In this document: piece by piece, positions 1-6,296 of the stretch
Numbering within the stretch: the first letter of the stretch is position 1
Layout of the letters: each line of letters starts with the position of its first letter
Translations under genes and position numbers: made by a program
The notes under the pieces: model-generated
Database searches by the model: none
Told to the model about the DNA's origin: nothing
What the model saw: only the letters and a program-made list of their open reading frames with translations
NCBI GenBank assembly: GCA_022844585.1
Contig: JALHLM010000084.1
Span: 1-14,665 of the forward strand
Source of the DNA: Pirellulales bacterium
GTDB taxonomy: Bacteria; Planctomycetota; Planctomycetia; Pirellulales; JALHLM01
Reading direction: 5' to 3'
Length of the DNA stretch: 14,665 nt

Positions 1-62
1 TACTCCTGAAATGAATTCGTTGAGGCTTGCGTGTGAATGGTCGTCCGGCTTTTCAAACACCG

Positions 63-125
63 AGGCAGCACCCGGAGCCGGGACACACAGGGTGACAAAA
101 CAACAGAAATCGCCGGGTGCTGCCT
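63..125. repeat. 13-bp perfect inverted repeat, probable 3' hairpin of the DUF1328 gene
   Basis: Positions 63-75 (AGGCAGCACCCGG) and 113-125 (CCGGGTGCTGCCT) are exact reverse complements separated by 37 bases. A smaller nested hairpin CCCGG-AG-CCGGG sits at 71-82 and would compete with the long stem. The repeat lies about 90 bases downstream of the end of the minus-strand DUF1328 gene and could end or stabilise that transcript, but no clear T tract follows on either strand. The rest of 1-211 shows no gene I can support. Confidence 0.5.
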
Positions 126-211
126 GGTGAACGGTCAGGGCCGGAATGAACTTCTGCGAGGGAATGCACTCCTTGCGCATGTTCACGCCGAGCCCTGGGT
201 GAGCGATCAGA

Positions 212-382
212 TTAGGGAGATCTGCGAGAGACCGCCCCGCTGATCAAGCTCACGATGAACAACACGATGAACAGGAAGAACAGGATCTGCGCGATGCCGG
301 AGGCCGCCGCATAGATGCCCGTGAATCCGAACAGTGCCGCGACCAGCGCCACGACCAGGAAGACCAATGCCCAGTGCAACAT
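212..382 (-). CDS. DUF1328 (YtjA-type) small inner-membrane protein
   Basis: A 56-residue protein that is almost entirely two hydrophobic helices (about residues 4-24 and 30-48) with a short polar tail ending SRRSP. The opening MLHWALVFLVVALVAALFGF and the turn before AAASGIAQILFFLF match the DUF1328/YtjA family, whose members are normally 50-60 residues. The function of the family is unknown; in enterobacteria it is a small membrane protein often seen among stress-induced genes. The start at 382 was chosen over the longer frame (to 457) because the family begins at this Met and AAAGGG lies 7 bases upstream. The gene diverges from the ferritin-like gene at 859. A -24/-12 type promoter candidate on the same strand lies at 453-468, giving a leader of roughly 60 bases. 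Confidence 0.85.
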   Translation of the reverse strand: MLHWALVFLVVALVAALFGFTGIYAAASGIAQILFFLFIVLFIVSLISGAVSRRSP

Positions 383-452
383 AAAGAAACCCTTTCGTGT
401 GAATTTGCGAGTGCTTGTGGCGAGTGTTTCGTCGCCGGCGAAAAATGGTAAA

Positions 453-468
453 TGCACTTGCCGTGCCG
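453..468 (-). promoter_or_regulatory. candidate sigma-54 promoter for the DUF1328 gene
   Basis: Read on the minus strand the site is CGGCAC-GGCAA-GTGC. It keeps the invariant GG and GC dinucleotides with the required 10-base spacing, with two mismatches from TGGCAC-N5-TTGC. The predicted transcript start is near 442, about 60 bases ahead of the start codon at 382. It is the weaker member of a set of similar sites in this window. The rest of the divergent space 383-858 holds only the two opposed promoters and no supported gene. Confidence 0.5.
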
Positions 469-759
469 GAACGCGCGGTTTCTGTCACGCGCCGAAAAAA
501 GGCCATAAGTGTGCTTAGCGAATGACCGCGGATCTCCTTGATATAAGCCGCAAAGCTTGAATTGGCGTCCGGGCGAAACCGGCAAGCGCAGCGAACCTGC
601 AAATTGCCTCGACAACAGAGGATTTCGCGTCACAATTGCTGGTCGCAAAGAGACCACCAAGGCAAGCTAGCGCTCAAAGCGCCGAGCGCATGTTATGCAC
701 AACGCGTCCGTTGGTCACTTCTCTGCTTTACATTCGCCGTAGGAATTCGTTGTTGCGTC

Positions 760-774
760 TGGCACGCCGGTTGC
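760..774 (+). promoter_or_regulatory. sigma-54 (-24/-12) promoter, perfect core
   Basis: TGGCAC-GCCGG-TTGC matches the full sigma-54 core, including the G after CAC. GG is at 761-762 and GC at 773-774. The predicted transcript start is near 786, about 73 bases before the ATG at 859. It faces the yciE-like gene and is the likely head of a transcript that could continue through the small membrane-protein genes to 2916. Only two perfect cores of this kind were found by eye in the window, both directly upstream of stress-type genes. Confidence 0.8.
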
Positions 775-858
775 GATCTTCGATTCGCGTCAGCCCGTTG
801 GGCAACGAATCATCGAAACCAGACCTCGCCTCACTAACCTTCGCCAGGAGCGCCAACC

Positions 859-1374
859 ATGGCCGCCAAAACCCTCACCACATTGCAAGATCTACTCACC
901 CTCGAGCTGAAGGATCTCTACAGCGCCGAGCAACAAATCCTCAAGGCGCTGCCGGAAATGATCAAAGCCGCCACGTCGAAGAAACTGCAAGCGGCTTTGA
1001 AAGAGCATCTCACCGTCACGGAGCATCACGTCGAACGCCTGCAGCAAGCCTGCGACGAAATTGGCGTATCGCCCAAGGGGCACAAGTGTGCGGCGATGGA
1101 AGGCTTGTTGAAGGAAGGGGAAGAGATCGTCAAACAGAAGGGCAAGGCCGCGGATTCCGTACTGGACGCGGCAATCATTTCCGCCGCGCAACGCGTCGAG
1201 CACTACGAGATCGCCGGCTACGGCACCGCCGCCACGTTCGCCAAGCTGCTCGGCTTCGAAACCGCCGGCTCGCTCCTGGGCGAAACGCTGGAAGAAGAGA
1301 AGAACGCCGACGTATCGCTGACGGAGCTCGCCGAATCGGAAATCAATGCCGAAGCCGTCGAAGCCGAAGCTTAA
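859..1374 (+). CDS. YciE/YciF-type ferritin-like stress protein (DUF892)
   Basis: A 171-residue, all-helical protein with the typical DUF892 layout. The N-terminal helix carries LELKDLYSAEQQILKALP (residues 14-31). A second helix carries EHLTVTEHHVERLQ (49-62), a third QRVEHYEIAGYGTA (111-124), and a last one ETLEEEKNAD (142-151). The Glu and His residues at 16, 24, 49, 56, 114, 115, 117 and 143-147 are placed as the di-iron ligands of this four-helix ferritin-like fold would be. Length matches the family (about 160-170). YciE/YciF proteins are cytoplasmic and induced by osmotic or general stress in enterobacteria; their reaction is not established. The start is supported by AGGAG at 846-850, 8 bases upstream. 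The C-terminus is rich in Ala and Glu. A perfect sigma-54 promoter lies upstream at 760. Confidence 0.92.
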   Translation: MAAKTLTTLQDLLTLELKDLYSAEQQILKALPEMIKAATSKKLQAALKEHLTVTEHHVERLQQACDEIGVSPKGHKCAAMEGLLKEGEEIVKQKGKAADSVLDAAIISAAQRVEHYEIAGYGTAATFAKLLGFETAGSLLGETLEEEKNADVSLTELAESEINAEAVEAEA

Positions 1375-1396
1375 TTCCCAACTTTCGGGCCAGTGA

Positions 1397-1424
1397 GCGC
1401 CGCGGGCAAGACTGTCCGCGGCGC
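1397..1424 (+). terminator. GC-rich hairpin after the ferritin-like gene
   Basis: GCGCCGCGG (1397-1405) and CCGCGGCGC (1416-1424) form a perfect 9-bp stem, extendable by a G-T pair, with a loop of 8-10 bases. It begins 22 bases after the stop of the ferritin-like gene. There is no T tract, so it may attenuate or protect the 3' end rather than fully stop transcription into the downstream small genes. Confidence 0.5.
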
Positions 1425-1478
1425 TTCGATCCGCCGCGCAATGCCGCAATCGCACATCCGAATACTGGAAACGCACAT

Positions 1479-1571
1479 ATGAAAAGTCGGCTCCTTTGGG
1501 CCGCCCTCTGGGTGATTGGCATTCCGCTTCCCATCGTTGTCATCTTGTACATGCTCTTTGGCGGCAGTTGA
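1479..1571 (+). CDS. 30-residue single-pass membrane protein
   Basis: A small open frame of 30 codons. The product has one basic N-terminal pair (MKSR) followed by an uninterrupted hydrophobic segment (LLWAALWVIGIPLPIVVILY) and a short end MLFGGS, so it should be a single transmembrane helix with an N-in orientation. GGAA lies about 8 bases before the ATG. The frame continues upstream with arginine-rich, non-protein-like sequence, so the ATG at 1479 is the sensible start. It sits 104 bases after the ferritin-like gene and 51 bases before the next membrane-associated gene, which fits co-transcription. I do not recognise a named family; short peptides with an I-P-x-P kink in one helix occur in other bacterial stress loci. 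Confidence 0.65.
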   Translation: MKSRLLWAALWVIGIPLPIVVILYMLFGGS

Positions 1572-1622
1572 ACACGCCCGGTGCTGCTGAACTGAATTCC
1601 ACACCACCACGCAGAGGCTCCC

Positions 1623-2069
1623 GTGGCCATTACCGATTCACCGCATGTTGTTGAAGACCGCATGGCCGCGCTTCGCGCACAGTTGCGCCGTGAAGCCAAG
1701 GCCTGCCACCAAGCGCGCGAGCGCTGGACCGATTGGCGCGCGCATGTGCAAGCGCACCCCTGGCTCGCTTGCGGATTGGCGGCCGCGGTCGGCTACGCCT
1801 TCGTGCCCAACCGGCGCTCAAAGGAAAACGTGATCTCCGCCGCTACGTTGACTGCTCCGCCGATGCCTATGCCGCCCTCGTCAGGACTCATCGGAAGGCT
1901 CGCGACCGAAGCCGCGAGACGCGCCGCGCAACAGGCCCTGGCCGTGGGCGCCGCCTGGGCGTTGGCCCGCTTCCGGACGGCGCAGATGTCACCGGGCGCA
2001 GATCAAAACGGACACGGCGATCCGCACTCGTACGCCGAATCGTCCTATTCGCCGGACTATACGCCATGA
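1623..2069 (+). CDS. YqjD/ElaB-like membrane-anchored hypothetical protein
   Basis: A 148-residue protein starting with GTG, with AGAGG 6-7 bases upstream. The N-terminal 45 residues form a charged helix (RMAALRAQLRREAKACHQAR), followed by HPWLACGLAAAVGYAF (about 45-60). That segment resembles the C-terminal membrane anchor HPW-x-S-x-G-x-A-A-G-x-G of the DUF883 (YqjD/ElaB) family. A second hydrophobic stretch AAQQALAVGAAWALARF lies near 101-117, and the tail is polar and disordered. The stop overlaps the next start (ATGA), as expected for translational coupling. The order YqjD-like, small anchor, YqjE-like mirrors the enterobacterial yqjD-yqjE pair, where YqjD is a membrane protein that binds ribosomes in stationary phase. 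Similarity beyond the anchor is weak, so the function is not assigned. Confidence 0.7.
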   Translation: MAITDSPHVVEDRMAALRAQLRREAKACHQARERWTDWRAHVQAHPWLACGLAAAVGYAFVPNRRSKENVISAATLTAPPMPMPPSSGLIGRLATEAARRAAQQALAVGAAWALARFRTAQMSPGADQNGHGDPHSYAESSYSPDYTP

Positions 2070-2245
2070 TTAGCACCCGCTGGTCTACCGAGAATCGGCG
2101 CAGCTTGGCCCGCGAAACGCGCGTTCAAACTGCGCCGTTGCCGGCCGCGCCGAAGTTGTTGGAACGGCCGGAAGTCAAGTTGGGCATTGCAGTCGCCGCC
2201 GGCTTTGCCATCGGCCTACTCGTAAAATGGGGCTGGCGAAAATGA
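2066..2245 (+). CDS. Small membrane protein of the yqj-like cluster
   Basis: A 59-residue product. A basic N-terminal half (RWSTENRRSLARETR) and a Pro/Ala linker lead to RPEVKLGIAVAAGFAIGLLVKWGWRK, a glycine-rich single transmembrane helix capped by basic residues. This end resembles the DUF883-type anchor of the preceding protein and of the protein at 2716. The start overlaps the upstream stop by ATGA and its own stop overlaps the next start by ATGA, so three genes are tightly coupled. No catalytic residues are visible. Confidence 0.7.
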   Translation: MISTRWSTENRRSLARETRVQTAPLPAAPKLLERPEVKLGIAVAAGFAIGLLVKWGWRK

Positions 2246-2682
2246 GCGCGGGACCGACTCAACGATTGTTACAACGCGCCCGTGACTGGGCCGGCGATGC
2301 GGAAGAACTCGCCGCGTTGCAGTGGCAACTACTGCAACTCGAACTCGGCGAACTGACCATGCAGTTGCGCCGCAGCTTAATGCTGTTCGCCCTGGCTGGC
2401 GCCGTGCTCGCCATCGGACTACCGCTGGCCATCATCGCTGGCGTCGTGGTGCTTGCGCAAACAATGGATTGGCCTGTCGCCAATACGTTGACTATCGCTG
2501 GCGTGGCGTTCGTGATTGTCGCCGGCGGCCTGTGGTTCGCCGCGAAGCGCAGTTGGACCGTCGAGGCCTTCCTGCCGCGTTCACGGCTGCAGGCCAGACA
2601 AAACTTGCGCAGCGTGTTTGCCAGTTGGCACGTCTCGTCTGTCCCCGACGATCTCGATGACGACGAGTATTACCCCGATTGA
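2242..2682 (+). CDS. Phage-holin-like / YqjE-type membrane protein (DUF1469-like)
   Basis: A 146-residue protein. An N-terminal amphipathic region (LLQRARDWAGDAEELAALQWQ) leads into ELGELTMQLRRSL, then two transmembrane helices (about residues 45-70 and 79-100) joined by a short loop (AQTMDWPVANT). A basic and then very acidic tail ends DDLDDDEYYPD. The Lys/Arg-flanked two-helix hairpin after a helical stalk is the architecture of the YqjE/holin superfamily III proteins. The start at 2242 was preferred over the in-frame ATG at 2227 because it overlaps the previous stop as ATGA, the same coupling as the preceding junction. In E. coli the equivalent gene follows yqjD. Confidence 0.75.
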   Translation: MSAGPTQRLLQRARDWAGDAEELAALQWQLLQLELGELTMQLRRSLMLFALAGAVLAIGLPLAIIAGVVVLAQTMDWPVANTLTIAGVAFVIVAGGLWFAAKRSWTVEAFLPRSRLQARQNLRSVFASWHVSSVPDDLDDDEYYPD

Positions 2683-2715
2683 ACGACCTCAACCAAGTTT
2701 AGGAGATAGTTTTCC

Positions 2716-2916
2716 ATGTCCACGACATCGATGCCGAAACCGCAGTCTCTGGAGAACGCTCGACGCGAAGCCAACGCGCCGCGCGTGCAAGCGGTCGACG
2801 TGAAGGAAGATCTCGTCGAGTACATGACCTGCTACGCCAAACAGAATCCTGCGCATGCCGCGTTGTTCTGTCTGGGCGTCGGCTTTGTCCTCGGCTGGAA
2901 GCTCAAGCCCTGGTAA
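2716..2916 (+). CDS. Small membrane-anchored protein, last of the yqj-like cluster
   Basis: A 66-residue protein. The polar N-terminal half includes VKEDLVEYMTCYAKQNPAHA, and it ends in ALFCLGVGFVLGWKLKPW, a glycine-patterned transmembrane helix with basic residues at the end. The N-P-x-x-A-x-x-x-x-x-G-x-G pattern is the one seen in DUF883-type anchors. AGGAG at 2701-2705 lies 10 bases before the ATG. It follows the holin-like gene by 33 bases and probably closes the operon. Function unknown. Confidence 0.72.
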   Translation: MSTTSMPKPQSLENARREANAPRVQAVDVKEDLVEYMTCYAKQNPAHAALFCLGVGFVLGWKLKPW

Positions 2917-3103
2917 CCGCGAAGATGCTGTATCGCCGGCGACCAGCTCGGTCAATTCATCTACACCCCCAACGTCTAGCGCGACAAACATTCGCGAACA
3001 TGGATGCATGCGAGATGGAAATTACCGCACTTCGCCCGCAAGAAACGCGTGTTTTTCGCGTTTCGTTCGAATCACCGCTCGCACTACCACTTCCGGGAGA
3101 CTT

Positions 3104-3118
3104 TGGCATCAAAGATGC
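3104..3118 (+). promoter_or_regulatory. candidate sigma-54 promoter for the DUF4142 gene
   Basis: TGGCAT-CAAAG-ATGC keeps GG and GC at the 10-base spacing with two mismatches to the sigma-54 core. The predicted start lies about 55 bases before the ATG at 3185. The same bases form a perfect 7-bp palindrome (TGGCATC-AAA-GATGCCA, 3104-3120), so it could instead be an operator. A second palindrome AAACGCG/CGCGTTT (3043-3049, 3057-3063) lies about 40-60 bases upstream. Apart from these sites, 2917-3184 shows no supported gene. Confidence 0.5.
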
Positions 3119-3184
3119 CAGTGAATCCCTCGCCGACCACAGGAACACTTGAAGCGCCACAGTAGCGCGAAGAAGGAGTCAACA

Positions 3185-3997
3185 ATGAGATGGACGCCAG
3201 CATTGACAGTAGGTTCGATTGCCTTGAGTGCCGGAATGGCCTTCGCTCAGCAGTCGAACACGGAAACGGAACGCCGCCAACCCGCCGCCGCGGAACGGCA
3301 GCAGGGTGAACGCGAAGGAGTGCGCCGCGAGGGCCGCCGCGATGCCAACCAGAAGGACGCGATGTTCGCCAAGTGCCTGGCGATCGACAACAGTGCGGAG
3401 GTTCAGATTTCTGAATTCGCCGCACAACGCTTACAGAATGACCAGGCCAAGCAATTCGCCCAACAGATGGTCCGCGACCATCGGACCATGCTCGAAAAGC
3501 TGGGCCAATTCGGCGCCAAGGAAATCAACCTGAGCGCAGCGAATGCCAAGTCGGATCAACCGGCGGACGTCAATGTCCGTGCCGGCGCCGGCCAGGCCGA
3601 CGTGAACGTGCAAGTTGATGAGCGTGACGGCGAGCAACGCCGCGCCGAACGCCGTGAAACCCGCACGGAACGCCGTGAAGGCGACGAGGCCGATTTTGTG
3701 GCCATCAAGCAGGAAATCGCCCAGGAATGCGTGCGGACCGCCCAGGAAGAACTCGCGGCGAAGCCGGCCAACGAGGTCGATCGCTGCTACATGGCGGCTC
3801 AGGTTTTCTCCCACCAGCACATGTTGGTCGGGCTGAAAGTCTTGGAACGGCATGCCTCGCCCGAAATGAAGGAGACGTTGACACAGGCCGCGCAGACGAC
3901 CGAGCAGCATCTCAATCATGCGAAAGAGATCCTGAAGGCGTTGGACGGCCAGCACCAGAACGAAACGCCGGCCACGAGCGGCACCACCAGCCGGTAG
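3185..3997 (+). CDS. Exported DUF4142 ferritin-like protein with a charged insert
   Basis: A 270-residue protein with a signal peptide (MRWTPALTVGSIALSAGMAFA, cleavage after AFA near 21). DUF4142 features are split in two. FAKCLAIDNSAEVQISEFAAQ ... QAKQFAQQMVRDHRTMLEKL (61-106) and CYMAAQVFSHQHMLVGLKVL ... TTEQHLNHAKEIL (201-250) carry the paired helices and the His residues typical of the fold. Between them, about residues 120-170 form a low-complexity insert (ADVNVRAGAGQADV, then Arg/Glu-rich RRAERRETRTERREG). A similar Arg/Glu/Gln region follows the signal peptide (28-55). Cys64, Cys182 and Cys201 could pair in the periplasm. DUF4142 proteins are exported and stress-linked, with no established reaction. 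AAGGAG at 3173-3178 fixes this start over an in-frame ATG at 3149. A sigma-54-like site lies at 3104. Confidence 0.85.
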   Translation: MRWTPALTVGSIALSAGMAFAQQSNTETERRQPAAAERQQGEREGVRREGRRDANQKDAMFAKCLAIDNSAEVQISEFAAQRLQNDQAKQFAQQMVRDHRTMLEKLGQFGAKEINLSAANAKSDQPADVNVRAGAGQADVNVQVDERDGEQRRAERRETRTERREGDEADFVAIKQEIAQECVRTAQEELAAKPANEVDRCYMAAQVFSHQHMLVGLKVLERHASPEMKETLTQAAQTTEQHLNHAKEILKALDGQHQNETPATSGTTSR

Positions 3998-4098
3998 CAA
4001 GTCACGCGAAATCAACGCGTAGTGCGTGTGGTGCAGGGGAGTCGTATTTCCGCGTCGATGCGGATTGCGGCTCCCCGCTTTTATGCGCTACGACCTAA

Positions 4099-4231
4099 AG
4101 CCGATCCCAAAACCTTTCCTGGGTGGCTGGGGTCGAATGTACTCATTCGCCCCCAGATCCTTCGCGCTGGGAGCGAGCGAGTACGCTCGACCCCAGCCAC
4201 CCAGGTTTAATTTCAAGGTCTGGGATAGGCT
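4099..4231. repeat. Nested palindromic element (REP/MITE-like)
   Basis: A 19-bp perfect inverted repeat (4118-4136 and 4187-4205, beginning CCTGGGTGGCTGGGG) flanks an imperfect 18-bp inner pair (4139-4156 and 4167-4184, 15 of 18 paired). The loop is 10 bases. Outside it, 4099-4116 and 4215-4231 form a further imperfect pair (core CCCA.../...TGGGAT). The whole folds into one long hairpin. No ORF is inside and no target-site duplication is evident. Similar palindromes carrying GGTGGCTGGGGTCGA are, from memory, widespread in planctomycete genomes. It sits in the space after the DUF4142 gene. Confidence 0.75.
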
Positions 4232-4596
4232 CTACGCCATTGAACGATCAGCAATCAGCTTGAACGAATAGCGTCCAGCGTCCCGCAATCTGGGTGGATC
4301 GATAAACCGCCCTTTCCGTTGCAAAACGCCGGTTTGGCAGTAAATCGTCCCAGGGAACGGCGTCGTGCGTCGGGCACGCGAAGTGCATAGCAATGGTTCC
4401 GTTGCAGCCCAAAGAGCCGGCTGACGATCAATTGGGACCTCTCGAGGACAGGATGTGCGGCGTTGCTCCCTAGCAGATCTTGCTCAGACGATCGCCTCGA
4501 CCGCAGCGCCACATTGCGACAACTCCCATCTCTTTTCCACAACCCGCGGCGAATTGCGGGATCACGCATTTCGCTACTTGTAATTGGGACTGTGCC
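4232..4596. other. Leader region of the NtrC-type regulator, no gene
   Basis: 365 bases without a supportable coding frame. A weak -24/-12-like site GGGCAC-GCGAA-GTGC lies at 4372-4386 and a small CCCGC/GCGGG hairpin near 4546-4561, but neither is convincing. GGGA about 12 bases ahead of the ATG at 4597 is a modest ribosome site. Confidence 0.4.
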
Positions 4597-6135
4597 ATGA
4601 TGACAATCGAGGAAACGGACCTTACGAGCGACTTGAGCGGAAGGCGCGCGATGCGTCGGGCATTGGTAGTGGATGACGATCGGGCCGTACAGCACCTGGC
4701 TCGCCACGTGTTGGAGGCCAACGGCTGGAAAGTCAGCGTGGCGGCTAACGAATCGACCATGCGCGCCGAGTTCCTCGAAAACCCGCCCGATGTGGTGCTG
4801 CTCGATCTGCTGTTGCCCGACTGCAACGGGCTGGACCTGTTCCGCGAGCTCCAAGAGCGCGACGCCAAGTTGCCGGTGATTTTCATCACCGCGCACGGTG
4901 GCAGCGACGCCGCGATCGAGGCTGTCAAAGGGGGCGCCTACGATTACCTCCACAAGCCGCTCGATGTAGAGACCCTCGGCAAGGTCGTGGAAAGCGCCTG
5001 GGAGATTCGCCGGCTGATGACCACGCCGGTCGATCTGCCGACGCTTCCGTCCTCGGCGCCGCAGGCGGACGTGCTGCTCGGCCGCAGCCCGAAGATGCTC
5101 GAAGTCTACAAATCGATTGGGCGCGTGGCGGATCAAGACGTCACCGTGCTGATCTTAGGCGAAAGTGGCACCGGCAAGGAACTGGTCGCCCGCGCGATTT
5201 ACCATCACAGCCGGCGTTCGAAGGGCCCGTTCCTGGCGGTCAACTGCGGCGCACTGCACGAGACCTTGCTGGAAAGCGAACTGTTCGGCCACGAGAAGGG
5301 CTCGTTCACCGGCGCCGATCAACGCCGCATCGGCAAGTTCGAACATTGCACGAACGGCACCATCTTCTTGGATGAAATCGGCGATACGTCGTTGGCCGTG
5401 CAAGTGAAGCTGCTGCGCGTATTGCAACAACAACAGTTCGAACGCATCGGCGGCAACTCGACGATTACCGTCGATACGCGCGTGATCGCCGCCACGAATC
5501 GCGATCTCGACGCGTTGGTCACCACGCGGCACTTCCGCGAGGACCTGCTCTATCGTTTGAATGGTTTCACCATCCGCATTCCGCCGTTGCGCGAACGCCT
5601 GGAAGACATTCCGCTGCTGGTCGAAAACGCCGTGGCCCGTTATTCCGACGCCATGCGCAAGCAGGTCTATAGCGTCTCGCCTCAGGCGATGGAGTTGTTA
5701 CAGTCCTACTCATGGCCGGGCAACGTTCGCGAACTACAAAGCGTCGTCCGCCAGGCGATCCTGCAAACGCAGGGTCCGGTGCTATTGCCGGAAAACATCC
5801 CCGACGCCGTTGTGAATACACCGGTGAAGCAGCACCTCGATGCGCCTTCGACCGCGGTGGTGGATTCCCTCGCACATTACGTGCAGGAGCGATTGAAAGC
5901 GAGCTCGACGGATCTGTTCGCCGAAACGGTCGAGCGGATGGAACGCACGCTTTTGCCGGCGGTGCTGGAGCATACGCACGGCAATCAATCGACCGCGGCG
6001 AAGATTCTCGGCATCACCCGCGGCAGCTTGCGCACGAAGTTGCGTGCCCTCGGAATCAGCGTCAGCCAGATCGTGCAAACCGATCACGGCGCGGACGAAC
6101 TGGACGCGCCCCACTTCGGCAACGGCCACGGCTAA
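4597..6135 (+). CDS. NtrC-family sigma-54-dependent response regulator
   Basis: A 512-residue activator with three domains. The receiver (about 20-135) has the acidic pocket VVDDD (24-28), phospho-acceptor Asp70 in LLDLLLPD, Thr98 and Lys120. The AAA+ sigma-54 interaction domain (about 160-390) has Walker A GESGTGKE (188-195), the sigma-54 contact loop GSFTGA (235-240; the usual form is GAFTGA) and Walker B TIFLDEIGD (255-263). It also has RHFREDLLYRLN with the arginine fingers (311-322) and SWPGNVREL (372-380). The C-terminal Fis-type helix-turn-helix is GNQSTAAKILGITRGSLRTK (462-481). The protein should bind enhancer DNA, form an ATP-driven ring and open sigma-54 promoters when phosphorylated. 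The start at 4597 gives the normal short lead-in; 4600 and 4651 are alternatives. No kinase gene is adjacent; the nearest is at 8308. It is the obvious candidate activator for the sigma-54 sites found around it. Confidence 0.93.
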   Translation: MMTIEETDLTSDLSGRRAMRRALVVDDDRAVQHLARHVLEANGWKVSVAANESTMRAEFLENPPDVVLLDLLLPDCNGLDLFRELQERDAKLPVIFITAHGGSDAAIEAVKGGAYDYLHKPLDVETLGKVVESAWEIRRLMTTPVDLPTLPSSAPQADVLLGRSPKMLEVYKSIGRVADQDVTVLILGESGTGKELVARAIYHHSRRSKGPFLAVNCGALHETLLESELFGHEKGSFTGADQRRIGKFEHCTNGTIFLDEIGDTSLAVQVKLLRVLQQQQFERIGGNSTITVDTRVIAATNRDLDALVTTRHFREDLLYRLNGFTIRIPPLRERLEDIPLLVENAVARYSDAMRKQVYSVSPQAMELLQSYSWPGNVRELQSVVRQAILQTQGPVLLPENIPDAVVNTPVKQHLDAPSTAVVDSLAHYVQERLKASSTDLFAETVERMERTLLPAVLEHTHGNQSTAAKILGITRGSLRTKLRALGISVSQIVQTDHGADELDAPHFGNGHG

Positions 6136-6150
6136 AACTCTTTTTTGATC

Positions 6151-6200
6151 GCGCGTCCATAGTCTCCTTTCGCTGAGCGAAAAGAGACTATGGGGCGCGC
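6151..6200. repeat. Long hairpin between convergent genes (first of two)
   Basis: CATAGTCTCCTTTCGC (6158-6173) pairs with GCGAAAAGAGACTATG (6177-6192), 15 of 16 paired, with a 3-base loop. The stem is extended outward by GCGCG/CGCGC with a one-base bulge. It starts 15 bases after the stop of the sigma-54 activator. T6 lies before rather than after the stem, so it is not a textbook intrinsic terminator, but its place between converging genes suggests transcript-end or REP-like function. Confidence 0.65.
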
Positions 6201-6208
6201 ATTCAAAG

Positions 6209-6268
6209 CGGGCGACCTAGCGCGATGCACTCGCTCGTGACAGCGAGTGCGCTCGGCCAGATCGCCCG
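6209..6268. repeat. Second long hairpin between convergent genes
   Basis: The inner stem is GCACTCGCT (6227-6235) with AGCGAGTGC (6242-6250), 9 bp perfect with a 6-base loop. The outer stem is 6209-6220 with 6257-6268 (CGGGCGA/TCGCCCG core, 10 of 12 paired plus a G-T pair). It is 28 bases downstream of the stop of the minus-strand lipoprotein gene and only 8 bases from the first hairpin. Confidence 0.6.
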
Positions 6269-6296
6269 TCGGCGTATCTGCGATGAAGTGGAAGGA

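Noticed and set aside
37..243. A 68-codon plus-strand open frame
   Set aside because: No ribosome site, composition unlike the neighbours, overlaps the end of the DUF1328 gene and contains the inverted repeat at 63-125.
636..1571. A 311-codon plus-strand open frame across the ferritin-like gene
   Set aside because: It is an arginine-rich shadow of the clearly conserved DUF892 frame; only its last 30 codons (from 1479) look like a real small membrane protein.
3001..3152. A 50-codon frame starting MDACEMEITAL
   Set aside because: No ribosome site and it covers the palindromes and the sigma-54-like site ahead of the DUF4142 gene; more likely regulatory DNA.
3431..4015. A 194-codon minus-strand open frame
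   Set aside because: Antisense shadow of the DUF4142 gene.
4372..4386. A -24/-12-like site GGGCAC-GCGAA-GTGC upstream of the NtrC-type regulator
   Set aside because: Spacing is right but both elements have a mismatch at an important base and it is about 200 bases from the start codon; not strong enough to claim autoregulation.
4255..5136. A 293-codon minus-strand open frame
   Set aside because: It lies antisense to the receiver domain of the NtrC-type regulator and has no recognisable domain.
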